Of a stretch of 33,834 bases of DNA, positions 25,311 through 33,410 are shown piece by piece; position 1 is the first letter of the stretch; each line of letters begins with the position of its first letter. The translations under genes and the position numbers were made by a program. Location of the stretch: the IMG/VR virus record IMGVR_UViG_3300017751_000092, positions 1 through 33,834 of that record. One strand, 5' to 3'. The DNA is from a virus. The notes below the pieces were generated by a model that worked only from the letters and a program-made list of their open reading frames with translations, made no database searches and was not told the DNA's origin.

Positions 25311-25478
25311 ATGAAGATAAAGAAAAAGAAACTACTGAAATACTTCAAGGAGATGGGAAAAACCTACCAAAAAGAAGCAGAGATTGCTGCTAGGGATGGG
25401 GAAGAGTTAAACGCGATTGAAGAAGAAATAATCTCAAGATTCGCCAGTCACTGCACCATCAATCAAGTAATTAAATGA
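25311..25478 (+). CDS. Small basic hypothetical protein (55 aa)
   Basis: A short gene beginning MKIKKKKLLKYFKEMGKTYQ, highly charged and helical with a Lys-rich start and Glu-rich middle. It begins 13 bases after the helicase stop and its TGA overlaps the ATG of the DnaA-like gene, an arrangement that argues for a real, coupled gene. No family recognised; a small DNA-binding or regulatory factor is possible. Confidence 0.5.
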   Translation: MKIKKKKLLKYFKEMGKTYQKEAEIAARDGEELNAIEEEIISRFASHCTINQVIK

Positions 25479-25822
25479 ATACAGAAAACAAAATTAAAGG
25501 TCTCACCAAATACAAACGAGACATCATCGAAAAAGTATGCTCGCTCGTCGCCGATGAGTTCTCGGTAGACGAGGAAGACCTCTTCAAAAAATCCAGAGCC
25601 TTCCGATACTCTACTCCCCGATCAGTCGCGGCGGGACTGCTGCGGGTAAACTACGGAATCCAGTATCAGATCCTCGCGGACTATTTCGGATACGTCTCGC
25701 ATAGTAGTATCATCCACGCTGTTAAATCGGTGGACCGTAAAATAAAAACTGATCGTGAGATGAGGTCTATTATCAGAAATATCTTGCAGAGCGTTACTCA
25801 AGAAATTAAACCAACTAAGTAG
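25475..25822 (+). CDS. Stand-alone DnaA domain IV-like DNA-binding protein
   Basis: A 115-residue protein that matches only the C-terminal duplex-binding domain of DnaA. The family pattern is visible: EFSVDEEDLFKKSRAFRYST (residues 28-47), PRSVAAGLL (48-56), then ILADYFGYVSHSSIIHAVKSV (66-86), equivalent to the FGGRDHTTVLHA signature of DnaA. The conserved DH pair is SH here. The AAA+ ATPase domain and domain I are absent, so it cannot melt an origin by itself. It may bind DnaA-box-like sites, guide replication proteins, or compete with host DnaA. It lies in the replication block, coupled to the 55-residue gene. Confidence 0.8.
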   Translation: MNTENKIKGLTKYKRDIIEKVCSLVADEFSVDEEDLFKKSRAFRYSTPRSVAAGLLRVNYGIQYQILADYFGYVSHSSIIHAVKSVDRKIKTDREMRSIIRNILQSVTQEIKPTK

Positions 25823-25825
25823 ACC

Positions 25826-26245
25826 ATGAAAAAATTATTCATATTGGCACTATGCGTCTCTCCCATAGCCGCAGTGTTGTTTAGCTCCACCTCACCGGAT
25901 CTACCTGAACCTATTTCGGAAGAGCCTAAAGAAGAACCTGAACAGATCAGCGCGTCCGTCCTCCTGTCTAAGTGGCAGTTGGAGAAAATGATGAGGAGTT
26001 TTAACGATGACGACCATCCGTCGGATATGCGCGTTTTCACCTCTGTAGTCAACAACTCTGCGGACGGTTGGCGGATTTCATCGACGCACTTAGTTCGTAA
26101 CCCGAAGAATGTGATCCTACCGACTACAGATTACCACGTCATTGATTCATCATACATAGATTTCTCTGGCAACCTCAGAGAATGTGTGGAGTATGCAAGT
26201 TCCTATAAAGGTCACCATGATTATATCGTCGTGCCATTGAAGTAG
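25826..26245 (+). CDS. Small secreted or periplasmic protein
   Basis: A 139-residue protein with a typical Sec signal: MKK, a hydrophobic core LFILALCVSPIAAVLF at about 4-19, then a Pro/Glu-rich spacer. No lipobox fits, since the residue before Cys10 is Leu and the position is too early, so cleavage around residues 20-24 is likely. The mature part is hydrophilic with no recognised domain. An exported protein is out of place among replication genes; superinfection exclusion or an envelope role would be possible, but nothing in the sequence shows it. Confidence 0.65.
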   Translation: MKKLFILALCVSPIAAVLFSSTSPDLPEPISEEPKEEPEQISASVLLSKWQLEKMMRSFNDDDHPSDMRVFTSVVNNSADGWRISSTHLVRNPKNVILPTTDYHVIDSSYIDFSGNLRECVEYASSYKGHHDYIVVPLK

Positions 26246-26257
26246 AATTTAAAAATT

Positions 26258-27361
26258 ATGAGCAATCAACCAGACCACCAAAGCAGAGGACACGCAGAGT
26301 TCTCTCCGTCGAGCCTGAAGTATGTAGCCGCCTGCGCTGGCTACCAAGGCCGAGACGGCACGTCACCCGCCGCTGAGATGGGGACGAGAATCCATGAGGC
26401 TCTTGAAGTCTTCGACCCTTCCGCACTCCACACCGAACAGGAACATGAGATCTACGAGCAGATCGTTAAGATGGAGCAGGACTTCATGGATAACTTCGAC
26501 GAGATCGAGGAAGAGCTTAACGAGATCCAAGTTGAGGTTGCCCTAGATGGCACTGAGACATGGGGAACCTGCGACCGATTCTTGATCCTCAAAGGAGGAA
26601 AACGAGCCGTCATGTCTGATTACAAAACCGGAATCAGTATCATCGACCCGCCCGAAAAGAACTGGCAAGCGAAGGCATACACGACCGGAGCGTTCCAGAA
26701 GTATCCCGACATCAAAGAGATCGTCTTCGCGTTCTACGTTCCGCAGCACAATGCGACGCTGCACCACACGTTTACGCGAGATGACCTACCTACTCTGGTC
26801 GAAGACCTTAGCCGAGTCATTAAGGCTGGCGAAGAAGTCAGACCTAAGTGGGAGTCAGGCACACCTGAACTGGAGGAATGCACCCCGACTCAGTATTGCC
26901 GATTCTGTAAGCACGAAGATACCTGTCCTGCGTTGGGAGGTCTCGTTATCAGTGTGGCTAAGAAACTCGATACCACTCTACCGGACATCGATCCGACTGA
27001 CGTTGATAATCCGGCCAGACTCTCTGAGCTATTCAACATCGCTAAGATCGTGGAGAACTGGGCTGTGTCGATTAAACGCAACACACTCGATGCTCTTAAA
27101 GAAGGTAAACAGCTCGACGGTCTTAAACTCCGCTCGATGGGGAGGACTAGAAAGATCTCCGATAATGCGACTTTTGTAAAAATCGCAAAAAAACATGGAA
27201 TAGATCTGGACACTCTTCTAGATCAAGTTAACTTCCCCCTCGCCAAGGTTGCTAAGAAAGCAGGAGCCGACAGCAGACAAACTTTCCTCGACGAATGCGA
27301 AGACGCAGGAATCGTAGAAACATCCGATGAGCGACACAGTGTCGCGACTCAAAACAATTAG
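26258..27361 (+). CDS. DUF2800-type Cas4/RecB-like PD-(D/E)XK nuclease
   Basis: A 367-residue nuclease of the DUF2800 group. An N-terminal segment (FSPSSLKYVAACAGYQGR) contains Cys26, and MGTRIHEALE follows. The PD-(D/E)XK core has Asp106 in TCDRF and Asp121-Tyr-Lys123 in SDYKTG. Near the middle, YCRFCKHEDTC gives Cys214, Cys217 and Cys223; with Cys26 this is the CX2CX5C plus distant Cys arrangement of Cas4 and AddB iron-sulphur nucleases. It probably resects DNA ends during recombination-dependent replication. The next gene encodes a likely ssDNA-binding protein, a pairing often seen with PolA and DUF2800/DUF2815 in phages. Confidence 0.85.
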   Translation: MSNQPDHQSRGHAEFSPSSLKYVAACAGYQGRDGTSPAAEMGTRIHEALEVFDPSALHTEQEHEIYEQIVKMEQDFMDNFDEIEEELNEIQVEVALDGTETWGTCDRFLILKGGKRAVMSDYKTGISIIDPPEKNWQAKAYTTGAFQKYPDIKEIVFAFYVPQHNATLHHTFTRDDLPTLVEDLSRVIKAGEEVRPKWESGTPELEECTPTQYCRFCKHEDTCPALGGLVISVAKKLDTTLPDIDPTDVDNPARLSELFNIAKIVENWAVSIKRNTLDALKEGKQLDGLKLRSMGRTRKISDNATFVKIAKKHGIDLDTLLDQVNFPLAKVAKKAGADSRQTFLDECEDAGIVETSDERHSVATQNN

Positions 27362-27383
27362 AACACTATAATTATAGAATACT

Positions 27384-28037
27384 ATGAGTAAAGAAAATGA
27401 TACCGCTGTTGCGGAAGCCGAAAACACCAACCTAGCATCAACTAGCGTCGGTAGTATCCAGATTGATGTAGAGGATATTGATATCCCCCGCATCAACATC
27501 GTCCAGAAGATGAGCCAAATCGATGCCCCTGTAGGGGCCATCGTTTTAAACAAAGCTCATGTCGTAGCTGAAACAGGTGAACCTGTCGAGGCAGTTGTAG
27601 TAGCTACCCAGAAAGGGTGGCGTGAAGATATTCCCTTTGACGAGGATGGGATGCCACGTATGGCGTGGACCCGTGAACAGTCCGATAGTATCGCGGCTGA
27701 CTCCGAATGGGGTATGGTTGAGTTTGCTGAGATAACCCTTCTTCTTAAAGAACCGAAAGGAAACAAAGACCCAGAAGCATTTGGGTTTCCTATTGGAGGT
27801 AGCAATTATGCTATCGGGCGAATCAACGTAAGTAAGAATGCTTATCGTTCCACCTTCAAGAGGTTGGCTACGTTCGCGGCGTTCAATAAAAACACCCCAC
27901 TTAACAGCAAGGTGTGGACCTTCACTAGCGAGGTCCTCAGTAAGGGTAAGTATTCATGGCATAACCCTTCCCTCACAGCTTCTGCTGGTAAGGTTGACCC
28001 CGCTGTAACTGAGTTTCTCGCAGACTTTGGTATTTAA
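27384..28037 (+). CDS. Putative ssDNA-binding protein
   Basis: A 217-residue protein rich in beta-strand-like segments, with an acidic N-terminal 40 residues and a C-terminus ending EFLADFGI, resembling the acidic aromatic tails of ssDNA-binding proteins that recruit partners. It lies between the DUF2800 nuclease and the DNA polymerase, where phages of this type usually encode DUF2815-like or other SSB proteins. I see no certain family match, so the function is inferred from position and tail. Confidence 0.5.
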   Translation: MSKENDTAVAEAENTNLASTSVGSIQIDVEDIDIPRINIVQKMSQIDAPVGAIVLNKAHVVAETGEPVEAVVVATQKGWREDIPFDEDGMPRMAWTREQSDSIAADSEWGMVEFAEITLLLKEPKGNKDPEAFGFPIGGSNYAIGRINVSKNAYRSTFKRLATFAAFNKNTPLNSKVWTFTSEVLSKGKYSWHNPSLTASAGKVDPAVTEFLADFGI

Positions 28038-28041
28038 TATC

Positions 28042-28230
28042 ATGACTGACCAAGAGAAAGAACAAAAAACCCGTGATCTCCTGCTTGAAGAGATCGCGAT
28101 GCTCGATGGCATGATCGCTGAAGTCGAGGATCAACTCTCGCAAGTCGGGAGCAACTTGAGGAAGTTGAGGGTAGTTCGGGAGGCACTCCAGCATGTTACT
28201 GGCGAGCAGACCGAATTGGAATTGGACTAG
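28042..28230 (+). CDS. Small coiled-coil protein
   Basis: A 62-residue, highly charged protein whose whole length has leucine/isoleucine spacing of a coiled coil (LLLEEIAMLDGMIAEVEDQL). The ATG at 28042 follows the preceding stop by four bases. The intrinsic terminator after it ends this transcription unit. Function unknown; a small adaptor or clamp-like regulator is possible. Confidence 0.6.
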   Translation: MTDQEKEQKTRDLLLEEIAMLDGMIAEVEDQLSQVGSNLRKLRVVREALQHVTGEQTELELD

Positions 28231-28252
28231 CAATAGTAATAGTAAGACATAG

Positions 28253-28296
28253 ACCCACCGCAGAGTTTCTGACGTTCCCTTTGCGGTGGGTTTTTT
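28253..28296 (+). terminator. Rho-independent terminator before polA
   Basis: ACCCACCGCA at 28253-28262 pairs with TGCGGTGGGT at 28282-28291, a 10-bp GC-rich stem with a 19-base loop, followed by a run of T to 28296. The orientation stops plus-strand transcription 20 bases before the polA start. Confidence 0.85.
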
Positions 28297-28316
28297 CTGC
28301 TCACAAATAAACTTAT

Positions 28317-30080
28317 ATGATTATATACGCATTAGACTTTGAGACCTACTACGACAAGAACTGCTCGATACGCAATCTTGGCCCATTAGGTTATTTTTCT
28401 CACCCCGACTTCGACGCCTACATGGTTAGCGTCGTAGGGGATGATGGCTACGAGTTTGTCGGCCACCCCCGCGACCTAAACTGGTCTTTATTACAGGGAT
28501 CAATAATCCTTAGCCACAACGCTAGCTTCGATGAGACGCTATACCTCTATGGAGTCACCCAAGACTGGTGGCCTGAGATCCAACCCCACGCATGGCATTG
28601 CACCGCTGATATGGCTGCCGCTTGTGGGCTGCCTAGATCACTTAAAAACGCTACTGCCCAAGCCTTTGATATAGAAGTGTCCAAGGAGACACGAAACACT
28701 ATGTCGGGTAAGAGGTGGGAGACCATGACCGATGAGTTCCGAAAAGAAGTAGAGGAATATGCCCTAAAGGACTCCGTTCTTTGCTTACGCCTCTGGCAAG
28801 ATTATGAGTCTAAGTGGCCTCAGTTTGAGCGGGACGTCAGCCGTATGAACCGTAACGTAGTCCAAAGAGGCCTACCTATTGACGTAGACCTGATGGAACA
28901 GAACCTACAAACGGTCCGACAAAAACTATTTGAAACTGAGAAAGCCATCCCTTGGGCAGATGATAAACCTCTCCTTAGTCGTAAAGCCTTTGACCATGAG
29001 TGTATTAGTATTGGTATCGAACCGCCCGTGTCCCTTGCACAAACAGACCAAGATGCTCAAGACTGGATTAGGAGATATGGTCACCAATACAAATGGATTG
29101 AGGCTGTAACTAATTACCGTAGAGTTAACTCTTTGATCAAAAAGATAGAGAGCTTTGACGTCGCTACCATGCCTGATAATAGGTATTACGGAGGCATTAT
29201 GTATTTTGGGGGGCATACTGGGCGCTTTAGCGGGAGCGGTGGGAACCTAAACTTACAGAACATGCCTCGCGAAGAAATGTTTGGAGCTAACGTAAGGCAC
29301 ATGATATCGGCCCCCGAAGGTAGGGTATTAGTTGCATCAGATTTATCCAACATCGAAGTCCGCACACTGTGTTGGTTAGCAGAGGATAAGGAGACCCTCC
29401 AAGAGATTGAGAAGACCGAAGATATTTACGAGGCGTTTGCTATTCGTTTCGGTATGTGGTCCGTAGACAAGGGGAGCCTTAAAAAGGAAGACACTAAACT
29501 ACGCCACAAAGTTAAAGCCTTAGTATTGGGGTGCGGTTATGGGGCGGGGGCAAATAAGTTCGCGCAAATGTATAACATGCCTATTGAAGAAGCGGAACAA
29601 GCTGTGGAGACCTACCGATCAAAGTTATCTCAAATCCCTAAATTTTGGCGTGATTTATCTAGTGGGTTAAAGGCCGCTCACGGCATTAGCTCCCCCTACA
29701 TTCTCGATCTACCTTCTGGTCGAAGCCTTAATTATGGTATGCTAAAACCCTCTAAGGACGATATGGGAAGGACCCAATATTCAGCCCTGATGAACCGGAA
29801 CGGTAGACAAATGCCTATGAAGCTGTGGGGCGGCGTGTTAGCTGAGAACCTGTCCCAAGCTATGGCCCGTGACGTCCTTTGCCATATGATGCTGGGAATC
29901 GAAAAAGCTGGTCTTGAAATCATACTACACGTCCACGATGAAGTGGTTGTGGAGTGCGATGAAGACAAGGCTCAAGAAGTTCTGGACACCTTGAATAAAA
30001 TCATGTCAACTCCACCAGAATGGTGTAGTGACCTACCCCTCGCCTCCGAAGGCTACATCTCTAAACACTATAAAAAATGA
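28317..30080 (+). CDS. polA: Family A DNA polymerase with 3'-5' exonuclease
   Basis: A 587-residue replicative polymerase. Exonuclease motifs: Exo I DFET (Asp7, Glu9), Exo II SHNASFD (Asp72), Exo III YALKD (Asp152). Polymerase motifs: TGRFSGSGG near 301-309, motif A ASDLSNIEVR (Asp342, Glu347), motif B RHKVKALVLGCGYG (Arg396, Lys400, Leu404, Tyr408) and motif C HVHDE (Asp541, Glu542). No 5'-3' exonuclease domain. Leu404 stands where E. coli Pol I has Phe762 and T7 polymerase has Tyr526, a variant seen in many viral PolA proteins. A terminator lies directly upstream, and the stop overlaps the primase-helicase start (ATGA). Confidence 0.97.
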   Translation: MIIYALDFETYYDKNCSIRNLGPLGYFSHPDFDAYMVSVVGDDGYEFVGHPRDLNWSLLQGSIILSHNASFDETLYLYGVTQDWWPEIQPHAWHCTADMAAACGLPRSLKNATAQAFDIEVSKETRNTMSGKRWETMTDEFRKEVEEYALKDSVLCLRLWQDYESKWPQFERDVSRMNRNVVQRGLPIDVDLMEQNLQTVRQKLFETEKAIPWADDKPLLSRKAFDHECISIGIEPPVSLAQTDQDAQDWIRRYGHQYKWIEAVTNYRRVNSLIKKIESFDVATMPDNRYYGGIMYFGGHTGRFSGSGGNLNLQNMPREEMFGANVRHMISAPEGRVLVASDLSNIEVRTLCWLAEDKETLQEIEKTEDIYEAFAIRFGMWSVDKGSLKKEDTKLRHKVKALVLGCGYGAGANKFAQMYNMPIEEAEQAVETYRSKLSQIPKFWRDLSSGLKAAHGISSPYILDLPSGRSLNYGMLKPSKDDMGRTQYSALMNRNGRQMPMKLWGGVLAENLSQAMARDVLCHMMLGIEKAGLEIILHVHDEVVVECDEDKAQEVLDTLNKIMSTPPEWCSDLPLASEGYISKHYKK

Positions 30081-32272
30081 AGTATCGATACATTGAAAAC
30101 CTAAGACACAACGTCGCCCATCCCTCTAGCGACGTCTCAAAACTAAACAGTAAAGCCCCTCAGTTTACCTCAAAACAGAAGTATAGGCAGTGGTGCGCTG
30201 ACTCGAAAACCAAACACGTCTTTTACACGACGTGTGAAGGTCGAACCCCTTCGAAACGTATTAGTAACGACAACCCCGTTAACATGCTTAACGGTCTGGT
30301 AGCTGACTATGATGCTTCGGTTGACTGGAAGAATATCGACGACGATATCTCCGCTCGGTTTGGGCAAAACCTACCTACATGGAGATCTAGAACTAAATCA
30401 GGCTATATGAGGTTAGTGTGGGAGTTCGCTGAACCCCTGCCTATCGCCCCCGAGTTGTTCGACACTTTCATGCGGCACATTAGTAAAACTCTCAAGATGA
30501 GTCAGGCGTTCGCGGGTTTCGACAGCAGTTCCCTCAGGGCTAGTCAGTATTTTGAGTTAGGGGAAGATTGGGTCAACGTAGGGGGTCAACTAGACGCAAA
30601 CTTTGTCCAGACAATCCTCGCGAAAGCTGCTGCCGACAAACCACCTCAATCTACTGAGACTTCAATCCCTATTGAGGTAGTCGCTAAAGAAGTTGAATCC
30701 CGCTTCCCGAATCGTTGGATCGGGGACTTTGAGGTAGGGTCTCGCGGACCTCTGTTCTGGATAGACGATGGAATTGACCGTGATGGTTGTCAGGTGGTCG
30801 AGGATGGTGTGGTCTGTTACAGTGACAGGGCAGGTAGGGGCTTCATGAGTTGGGCTGACGTATTTGGTTCCTCTTTCACGAAAGACTACGAGTCTAAGAA
30901 GCTATCGACCTTGCTCGACGAGTATTGGTTTAACGGGAGAAACTTTTACAAGTTATCACTACACGACAGTGCTATCTCTATACCGAAAGACCAACTTCTA
31001 CTAGAGTTACGGCAAGCGGGGTTTAGTATTAAGACTAAAAAGGGGCAGCCATTGTCTGAGGTCGAGTCAGCCATACTTACTATATCCAACCACAACAGGA
31101 TCGACGAGATCGCCCCTGTTGTTTTTAGTAACGAAAGAATAGTGTCATATAATGGCAGCCGCATACTGAACTGTGCAAATAACTCACCTATTGAGCCTGA
31201 AGTTGATGGCGACCCCTCTAATTGGCCTTTCTTACATAAGTGGATTGGGCAACTGTTTGAAGATAGTGGGGACGTTAAGGCGGTGGACTATTTCTATGCG
31301 TGGCTTAAAAGATTCTACAGGGCGGCCTACGAGCGTCGGTTCGATCAAGGCCAAGCGTTAGTATTAGTCGGGCCGACAGGCAGAGGTAAGTCGCTTCTGT
31401 CTAACCGAGTTGTCGGTACGTTGGTAGGTGGTTTCTCGGATGCGAGTGACTACATCAGTGGCCAGACAAGGTTCAACAAAGACCTAGGTAGAGTAGCGGC
31501 GTGGGTTATCGACGATACAACGTCTGCTGCATCTTTCCAAGATCAGAGGAAGGCCACTGAAATCCTTAAAAGATCGGTAGCCAACCCGCGAGTGGAGTAT
31601 CAAGCCAAGTATGCGGACGCAATGAGTGTCCCGTGGACGGGTAGAGTTATCCTCTCCCTCAACATGGACGCGAACTCCCTTTCTGTTATCCCTTCTCTAG
31701 ATAGTAGTAACCGTGATAAGATCATTGCGCTCCGCATTCGTGATGAAGCGATGAGCGAATTTCCGCCTAACGATAAATTAGAGGCTGTTATTAACAGCGA
31801 GTTACCTTACTTAGCTAAGTATTTGATGGAGCTTAATGTCTCCCCTAAAGTTGAAGGAACTGGACGTTTTGGGGTGAAGAGCTTTATTGACCCATCAATC
31901 GCAGACGCCGCTTATGATAACAGCTATCGTTCAGCTATAGCAGAACTGGTTGAGTTCTTCACCAAGCGGTGTCGCGAGATTAACGCCGACATGAAAGAGT
32001 GGAAAGGGACGCTTACTGAGTTCCAAGTTTCGCTACATGACTTCAACAATGGTCGAAGTGTGGGTATGTCAAACAACCTAGAATTCGTCCGTCGAGGAAT
32101 GTGTACACTAGAAGATGCTGGTCGGGTCAACAACAAGATACGACCTGTGATGTCTCAAGGACAGGGCGGTGGCAAATTGTGGAGCATTGACCTCAGTGAG
32201 AATTACGATATAGGTTATGCAGCGGATGACAAACGAGGACATTCAGATAAAGAGGCAGGAGCTTTGCGGTGA
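30077..32272 (+). CDS. AEP primase fused to VapE/NrS-1-like SF3-type helicase
   Basis: A 731-residue replication protein. The N-terminal 200 residues resemble an archaeo-eukaryotic primase/polymerase, with a DxD in LVADYDASVD (Asp77, Asp79), an RSRTKSGYMRLVWEF segment (about 103-117) and GFDSSSLRASQYFELG (147-162). A middle region of about 230 residues follows. The helicase half has Walker A GPTGRGKS at 432-439 (Lys438), Walker B WVIDD (Asp479, Asp480) and the sensor-like VILSLNMD. This matches VapE-type and NrS-1-type phage proteins that prime and unwind. It is translationally coupled to polA, together forming the replisome core. Confidence 0.88.
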   Translation: MKYRYIENLRHNVAHPSSDVSKLNSKAPQFTSKQKYRQWCADSKTKHVFYTTCEGRTPSKRISNDNPVNMLNGLVADYDASVDWKNIDDDISARFGQNLPTWRSRTKSGYMRLVWEFAEPLPIAPELFDTFMRHISKTLKMSQAFAGFDSSSLRASQYFELGEDWVNVGGQLDANFVQTILAKAAADKPPQSTETSIPIEVVAKEVESRFPNRWIGDFEVGSRGPLFWIDDGIDRDGCQVVEDGVVCYSDRAGRGFMSWADVFGSSFTKDYESKKLSTLLDEYWFNGRNFYKLSLHDSAISIPKDQLLLELRQAGFSIKTKKGQPLSEVESAILTISNHNRIDEIAPVVFSNERIVSYNGSRILNCANNSPIEPEVDGDPSNWPFLHKWIGQLFEDSGDVKAVDYFYAWLKRFYRAAYERRFDQGQALVLVGPTGRGKSLLSNRVVGTLVGGFSDASDYISGQTRFNKDLGRVAAWVIDDTTSAASFQDQRKATEILKRSVANPRVEYQAKYADAMSVPWTGRVILSLNMDANSLSVIPSLDSSNRDKIIALRIRDEAMSEFPPNDKLEAVINSELPYLAKYLMELNVSPKVEGTGRFGVKSFIDPSIADAAYDNSYRSAIAELVEFFTKRCREINADMKEWKGTLTEFQVSLHDFNNGRSVGMSNNLEFVRRGMCTLEDAGRVNNKIRPVMSQGQGGGKLWSIDLSENYDIGYAADDKRGHSDKEAGALR

Positions 32273-32453
32273 ATTCTGGTTAGACCTACGTGAAGCAATA
32301 GAGGCTGTAGGAGGAGACTCATCTACTATAGACCTCTATGCGGATGCCCCGCTGAGTGAGTTTATTGAACTCGTCGCGCCAAACGGAATAAGGCCCGTCT
32401 TTAAAAAGACGGGTCATATTCACCACAAAAAACTACCGCCGGAGGAAGAATGA
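32226..32453 (+). CDS. Small hypothetical protein at the end of the replication block
   Basis: A 75-residue acidic protein starting MTNEDIQIKRQE, with its ATG inside the end of the primase-helicase gene and its last 21 bases overlapping the convergent nuclease gene. A slightly earlier ATG at 32217 is also possible. It is helical in its first half and has a His/Lys-rich end. No family recognised. The inverted repeat at 32394-32413 lies in its coding sequence. Confidence 0.5.
   Translation: MTNEDIQIKRQELCGEFWLDLREAIEAVGGDSSTIDLYADAPLSEFIELVAPNGIRPVFKKTGHIHHKKLPPEEE
32394..32413. other. Short perfect inverted repeat near the convergent gene ends
   Basis: CCCGTCTTT and AAAGACGGG flank two bases, giving a 9-bp stem where plus and minus transcription converge. 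Neither side is followed by a good T-tract, and it lies within a coding sequence, so its use as a bidirectional terminator is only a possibility. Confidence 0.35.
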
Positions 32454-32951
32454 CTCGAAAGCGTCAGGACGACGGGTCTTCTTAATCTCGATGTTGTATC
32501 CGTCGGCCTTGAATCGGAACCCGTCTTTGTCGTGAGTCCCCCTCTTGTTGAATCGTTTTTTGTGGATGATCGTCTTCTTGGGAGTCCAACCACAGAGCCA
32601 TACCTTCCGCAGACCTTTGTGGACCCGCATGAAGAAGTATACGTCGGCCTCAAACTTACTGAACTTGGTGCTGACTACCGAGGCGTTGTAGTCCAGCTTA
32701 GGAGGGGTATTGCAGCTCTTGGCCTTAACGTCAACCTTGAGACCTTTGTATTCGTAGTCGTGGGTAAAGGACTTGTCGCCGACGTAGTCGAACTGCTTGA
32801 AGGTATTCTCGAAAGCGACCTCACCTAAGAAGCCGGTCATGTTGCCTTTGCCGTTCGTGAACGATGTCCTCAACTCTCCTAACGCATCAGATCTTCGACA
32901 CGCTTCTGCGACATCTTCTGGCGTAGGTTTGTAGAGTATGAAACGACTCAT
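32433..32951 (-). CDS. PD-(D/E)XK endonuclease-like protein
   Basis: A 172-residue protein with the layout of a small phage PD-(D/E)XK nuclease: GFLGEVAFENTF (Glu44) followed by DYEYKGLKVDVKAK, where Asp74, Lys76 and Lys78 form the D-x-K core. A beta-rich middle (FEADVYFFMRV) and a basic C-terminal third follow. It could degrade host DNA or act in recombination. It is the last gene of the lysozyme-containing minus block; its start overlaps the stop of the preceding small basic gene (TAATG). Confidence 0.75.
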   Translation of the reverse strand: MSRFILYKPTPEDVAEACRRSDALGELRTSFTNGKGNMTGFLGEVAFENTFKQFDYVGDKSFTHDYEYKGLKVDVKAKSCNTPPKLDYNASVVSTKFSKFEADVYFFMRVHKGLRKVWLCGWTPKKTIIHKKRFNKRGTHDKDGFRFKADGYNIEIKKTRRPDAFESFFLRR

Positions 32952-33229
32952 TATTTGCGCTTACGCGCTTTCTTCAGGAGCCTTTTTTTGCTCCTGTACC
33001 TCGCGGTCTTCTCCGCGATCTTCTTAGGTTGCTTGACGTATTGCTTACCTTTTCGCATACCTTTACGCTTCTTACGGCTGGTTCGGGCATACTCTTCGTC
33101 AGTCAAAGCCTCACGCGCAGCCTTTGGCAAATACCGCTCGCCCGTTTTAAGCGACGGCTTACCAGACTTGGTTCCCCACTTTTCTCTCGTCCAGTTGTCC
33201 AGAGATTTCTGTGGAGCTTTCTTAGGCAT
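32951..33229 (-). CDS. Small basic protein (DUF5872-like)
   Basis: A 92-residue Lys/Arg-rich protein. The pattern DNWTREKWGTKSGKPS, TGERYLPKAAREAL, EYARTSRKKR, GKQYVKQPKKIAEKTARYR is that of DUF5872-like proteins, found in phages and in large eukaryotic DNA viruses of the sea. The function is unknown; the charge and the spread across unrelated viruses suggest nucleic acid binding or packaging. It overlaps both neighbours by a few bases within a run of four small genes. Confidence 0.75.
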   Translation of the reverse strand: MPKKAPQKSLDNWTREKWGTKSGKPSLKTGERYLPKAAREALTDEEYARTSRKKRKGMRKGKQYVKQPKKIAEKTARYRSKKRLLKKARKRK

Positions 33230-33410
33230 TGTAACCAGATTGAGGTTTAGACCGTTTACGGATAATCTTGTTGACCTTCTTCTTGGTAGACGGCTTAGTG
33301 TGGCTATATCCTTTTTTAGACATTGCTAAATGTTGTTCATAGGTTTCAGCCATAAAACCTTTACCATTCTTGTCATACATCATGTGTGGTTTGAAGTCTT
33401 GTTTTTTCAT
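33222..33410 (-). CDS. Small basic protein with HMMYDKNGKG motif
   Basis: A 62-residue protein starting MKKQDFKPHMMYDKNGKG, with a TYEQHLAMSKKGYSHTKP segment and a basic tail. Similar short proteins are common in marine phages with no known role. I chose the ATG at 33410, which overlaps the stop of the preceding gene (TAATG); a longer start at 33479 would lie wholly inside that gene. Confidence 0.65.
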   Translation of the reverse strand: MKKQDFKPHMMYDKNGKGFMAETYEQHLAMSKKGYSHTKPSTKKKVNKIIRKRSKPQSGYNA

